A stretch of 8,250 bases of DNA, from NCBI GenBank assembly GCA_022565195.1, contig JADFJZ010000043.1, positions 1 through 8,250 of the forward strand. Reading direction: 5' to 3'. Source of the DNA: Planctomycetota bacterium (GTDB lineage Bacteria; Planctomycetota; Phycisphaerae; UBA1845; CAIVHJ01). Of this stretch, positions 6,351-8,250 are shown one piece after another. Within the stretch, counting starts at the first letter, position 1. Each line of letters opens with the position of its first letter. The translations under genes and the position numbers were made by a program. The notes under the pieces were generated by a model. It saw only the letters and a list, made by a program, of their open reading frames with translations, ran no database searches and had not been told where the DNA came from.

Positions 6351-7734
6351 GGGGTGCTCGGGGTGGCCGGCGAAAGAACAACAGGTAGCAGATCGCCGCG
6401 GCGACAATCCAGCCAACGCCGATAAACGCGACCGACCGAACCTCGGGATTGCGGAAGGCGCCGACTACAATGCCGATCTCACCAACCACGAACAGCAGCG
6501 GCACGACCGGATAGCCCGGCACGCGCAACGGTCGGTCGGCTTGGGGTCGTTTTCGCCGCAACACCAAAAGTGCGCAACCCGTCAGCACGAAGAAGACTCC
6601 GTCGATGAAGACGACGCCGGTGATCAGCTTGCCCACGCTTTCTTCCCCAGCGAGCAGCAGGAGCACGAGGGCCATGCCGGCGATCAGCATGATCGCGGGA
6701 ATCGGCGTTGCGCGGCGCGCACTCACACGGGCGAACGGGCTGAAGAATCGTCCGTCCAAAGCCATGCCGTAGACCAGTCGAGGCCCCGACAGAAGCTGGG
6801 CATTGAGTACGCCGCACGCGGAGAGCGCGACGCCCGCCGCGATGGCCCGTCTGCCATACCCCGGCCAGACTCCGGCCACTGCGTCCGCCGCCAGGGTCTC
6901 GCTGCCCGCCACGCCGCCGTAGCCAAGCAGCCGAAAGTACGCCCAGTTTACCAACAGGTAGACGACAACGACCGTCACGACACCCGTGATGATGGCGAAC
7001 GGCACGTTGCGCTGCGGCTGGCGGATTTCGCCGCCGATCCACAGCGCGTGCTGCCAACCTCCGAACGAAAACATCGCTGGAATCATTGCCGCGAACACCA
7101 AGCCTACAATTCCGATGCCCGCCGCGCCATTCTGCTGCGCGTTCATTAAGCCCACAGCAGGCTCCGCGGAATCGACGGTCGCGGCGATCCCTGTGATTAC
7201 GAGAAGCGTTCCTACCTTGGCACAGACGGTGAGATTCTGGACGCTGGATCCCCACTTCACGCCCATGCCGTTTGCCGACGCCAAACCGACGATCAACATC
7301 GCTGAAGCCGCGCTGACTTGCAGCGCGCCCGGAGTCCCGGTGCCCACCGCCTCCCACAGATTCCGCACGCAGATGATGGCGATGATGGCGATGGCTCCCG
7401 CCTGGATGGCCGTCGCATTGCAAAAGACGTAGACGAATGCCGGGAGCGGCCCGTAAGAGTCACGCAGAAGCTCATATTGGCCGCCCGTGTGCGGATAGAG
7501 ACCGCCGAGCTCGGCGAACGTCAGAGCGCCGGTCAGCGCGATGGCCCCGGCGACGGCCCAGGCCAGCATCGCTACCCCGCTGCTGCCTGCCAATCGCGCT
7601 ACCTCGCTGGGCGTGAAGAAGATGCCGACGCCGATGATGGCGCCAATGACGACACACGTCGCCCCGAAGGGACCCATTACACGACGCAGCCCTGCTTCCG
7701 GGTCATGCTTTTCAGCAGTTTCGATCATTCTCAT
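6295..7734 (-). CDS. APC-superfamily amino-acid permease (LAT-like)
   Basis: The protein has 479 residues and about twelve hydrophobic segments, the normal size and topology of the amino acid-polyamine-organocation superfamily. Diagnostic motifs: GAIIGVGIFFTP (31-42, the unwound substrate-binding part of TM1), FAELGGLYPHTGGQYELLRDSYGP (73-96, TM2 to loop), FSFGGWQHALWIGGEI (222-237, TM6, LAT-like GGW) and RQPQRNVPFAI (238-248, cytoplasmic loop). A basic tail rich in Pro, Arg and Asp follows the last helix. It likely sits in the inner membrane and moves a neutral or small amino acid by proton symport or exchange; specificity cannot be read. AGAGGG-type Shine-Dalgarno (AGAGGG, 7744-7739) lies 4 nt before ATG 7734 and 10 nt before a second in-frame ATG at 7728, so either could be used. 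The TAA stop lies inside the convergent glycosyltransferase gene. Confidence 0.9.
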   Translation of the reverse strand: MRMIETAEKHDPEAGLRRVMGPFGATCVVIGAIIGVGIFFTPSEVARLAGSSGVAMLAWAVAGAIALTGALTFAELGGLYPHTGGQYELLRDSYGPLPAFVYVFCNATAIQAGAIAIIAIICVRNLWEAVGTGTPGALQVSAASAMLIVGLASANGMGVKWGSSVQNLTVCAKVGTLLVITGIAATVDSAEPAVGLMNAQQNGAAGIGIVGLVFAAMIPAMFSFGGWQHALWIGGEIRQPQRNVPFAIITGVVTVVVVYLLVNWAYFRLLGYGGVAGSETLAADAVAGVWPGYGRRAIAAGVALSACGVLNAQLLSGPRLVYGMALDGRFFSPFARVSARRATPIPAIMLIAGMALVLLLLAGEESVGKLITGVVFIDGVFFVLTGCALLVLRRKRPQADRPLRVPGYPVVPLLFVVGEIGIVVGAFRNPEVRSVAFIGVGWIVAAAICYLLFFRRPPRAPLSQSGRPDPEARRDASRA

Positions 7735-7794
7735 TTAGCCCTCTTGCCTCGGCGTCTTTGAGTCTTGGTGGCAAAAGCTCAAGGTATCATCGAG

Positions 7795-7887
7795 CTACTC
7801 CGTCAAGTGGCGCTCGTGATAGGTCGAGTACATCGTGCGGATTCGCGCGGCTTCCTCTTTGTCCATCCTGTCGTAGCACGCGTGCTC
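7795..7887 (-). pseudogene. C-terminal remnant of an unrecognised gene, cut off by the repeat cluster
   Basis: On the minus strand 30 sense codons run to a TAG at 7795-7797, starting EHACYDRMDKEE and ending with RTMYSTYHERHLTE. The charged, Tyr/His-rich composition looks like real coding sequence rather than a chance frame. Upstream the frame enters the AATAAATAGG repeats, where the peptide becomes low-complexity (LFIPIYCLFI) and then meets a TGA. A start at the internal ATG (7866) would give a 23-residue peptide with no good ribosome site, so a truncated gene is preferred. I do not recognise the family. The permease start lies 60 bp downstream, so the intact gene may once have preceded it in a transcription unit. 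Confidence 0.4.
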
Positions 7888-7947
7888 AATAAATAGGCAA
7901 TAAATAGGAATAAATAGGGACAGTCACCGATTTCCGGTCACCTATTT
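7888..7947. repeat. Triple AATAAATAGG direct repeat with inverted copy: REP/transposon end
   Basis: Three copies of AATAAATAGG start at 7888, 7899 and 7909, and an inverted CCTATTT lies at 7941-7947. Copy three and the inverted copy bracket GACAGTCACCGATTTCCGGTCA, so AAATAGG/CCTATTT and ACCG/CGGT can pair in an imperfect hairpin. The stretch is AT-rich against a GC-rich background. The transposase stop codon (TAG, 7944-7942) is formed by the inverted copy. Such repeats next to a REP-associated transposase are the expected partner of that enzyme family. Confidence 0.7.
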
Positions 7948-8250
7948 CCGAGGGTGTTTCGATCCTGCCGCGCCTCTCTTGCGGGTCGATCTCCGTCGCT
8001 TCGGGCGGCCTACGGGCAAAGCACGAACCCGTCGGCCGAGACGGTGCTCAAGCTTGCTCAGGAACGAATCGCTAGCCAGCGGCCGTCCTCGACTCGTGCT
8101 CAGTCTGATCGCAGCAGTCCAGGCCTTGTCCTCGGCACACCGCAGTTCTGATTTCCACCGCTCCCCGCGCCAGGTGTTCAGCCACGTCGGCATATCAAGC
8201 AACCCCGAAGGATCGGCTCCGGTCGCGTGCGCCGCCGCGCTCGACCAGAG
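7942..8250 (-). CDS. REP-associated tyrosine transposase (IS200-like, RAYT), C-terminal part; 5' end beyond window
   Basis: The frame is open to the right edge for 102 codons, and TTG/ATG codons near 8202-8191 are internal. Seen: LWSSAAAHATGADPSGLLD (about 8250-8194), the WSSxxxH-like segment of RAYTs, then RGRPLASDSFLSKLEHRLGRR (about 8091-8029), matching the usual GRPLGSxxFxxxLExxLGRxL tail, and a basic end (VGRPKRRRSTRKRG). Known: RAYTs are Y1 HUH-type transposases that act on REP hairpins and are usually single-copy and vertically kept. The HUH motif and catalytic Tyr would be in the missing N-terminal part, so I cannot judge activity. The stop codon lies in the repeat cluster at 7888-7947. 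Confidence 0.8.
   Translation of the reverse strand, partial: LWSSAAAHATGADPSGLLDMPTWLNTWRGERWKSELRCAEDKAWTAAIRLSTSRGRPLASDSFLSKLEHRLGRRVRALPVGRPKRRRSTRKRGAAGSKHPRK

Noticed and set aside
6343..7149. 268-codon plus-strand frame opposite the permease gene
   Set aside because: The product is extremely charged (Arg, Asp, Gln, His), mirroring the antisense of membrane-helix codons. The APC motifs on the other strand are decisive.
7768..7797. Possible terminator hairpin: minus-strand AGCTC, 11-nt loop, GAGCT, then TTT, just after the remnant's stop
   Set aside because: The stem is only five base pairs and the T-run is short, too weak to call as a terminator.
1..8250. CRISPR array, tRNA or phage/defence island
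   Set aside because: No regularly spaced repeats, cloverleaf sequence or defence-gene motifs were seen on either strand.

Overview
The window is GC-rich bacterial DNA holding seven identifiable protein genes, two gene remnants and two repeat elements. The best guess for the host is a Planctomycetota-like (PVC group) bacterium. This rests on an McsA/McsB pair, an IS200-like REP-associated transposase fragment, a GTAGGGTGGGCA-type palindrome and long intergenic gaps. No rRNA or marker gene is present to prove it.

Left part (1-939): the C-terminal half of an S41 peptidase enters from the left edge on the + strand. It converges on mcsB. Between them lie a REP-like nested palindrome (761-836) and, abutting it, a 33-codon peptide on the minus strand that resembles the extreme C-terminus of glutamyl-tRNA synthetase. 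I read this peptide as a decayed gene end.

Centre-left (939-2988, minus strand): a divergent 6-pyruvoyl-tetrahydropterin-synthase/QueD-family gene is followed by mcsA and mcsB, which overlap as ATGA. McsB is a protein arginine kinase and McsA is its zinc-finger/UVR-domain activator; together they mark proteins for Clp-type proteolysis under stress. A good promoter candidate sits just before mcsA, so the pair is probably its own unit.

Centre-right (3086-6350, + strand): a small RIO/WaaP-like kinase diverges from the pterin gene. After a gap with a promoter candidate comes a 762-residue fusion of a GT-B glycosyltransferase with a C-terminal alpha/alpha-toroid (six-hairpin glycosidase-like) domain. 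Both suggest cell-surface or storage glycan metabolism, but the substrate is unknown.

Right part (6295-8250, minus strand): an APC/LAT-type amino-acid permease overlaps the glycosyltransferase tail to tail by 56 bp. Upstream of it lies the 30-codon tail of an unrecognised gene. That tail stops at a cluster of AATAAATAGG repeats, beyond which is the C-terminal part of a REP-associated tyrosine transposase running off the right edge. The arrangement looks like a mobile element interrupting a gene.

I see no CRISPR array, tRNA, prophage or obvious defence island, and no coherent undescribed multi-gene system. The more unusual points are altered catalytic residues in the pterin enzyme, the glycosyltransferase-toroid fusion, the gltX-like remnant and the repeat/transposase junction.
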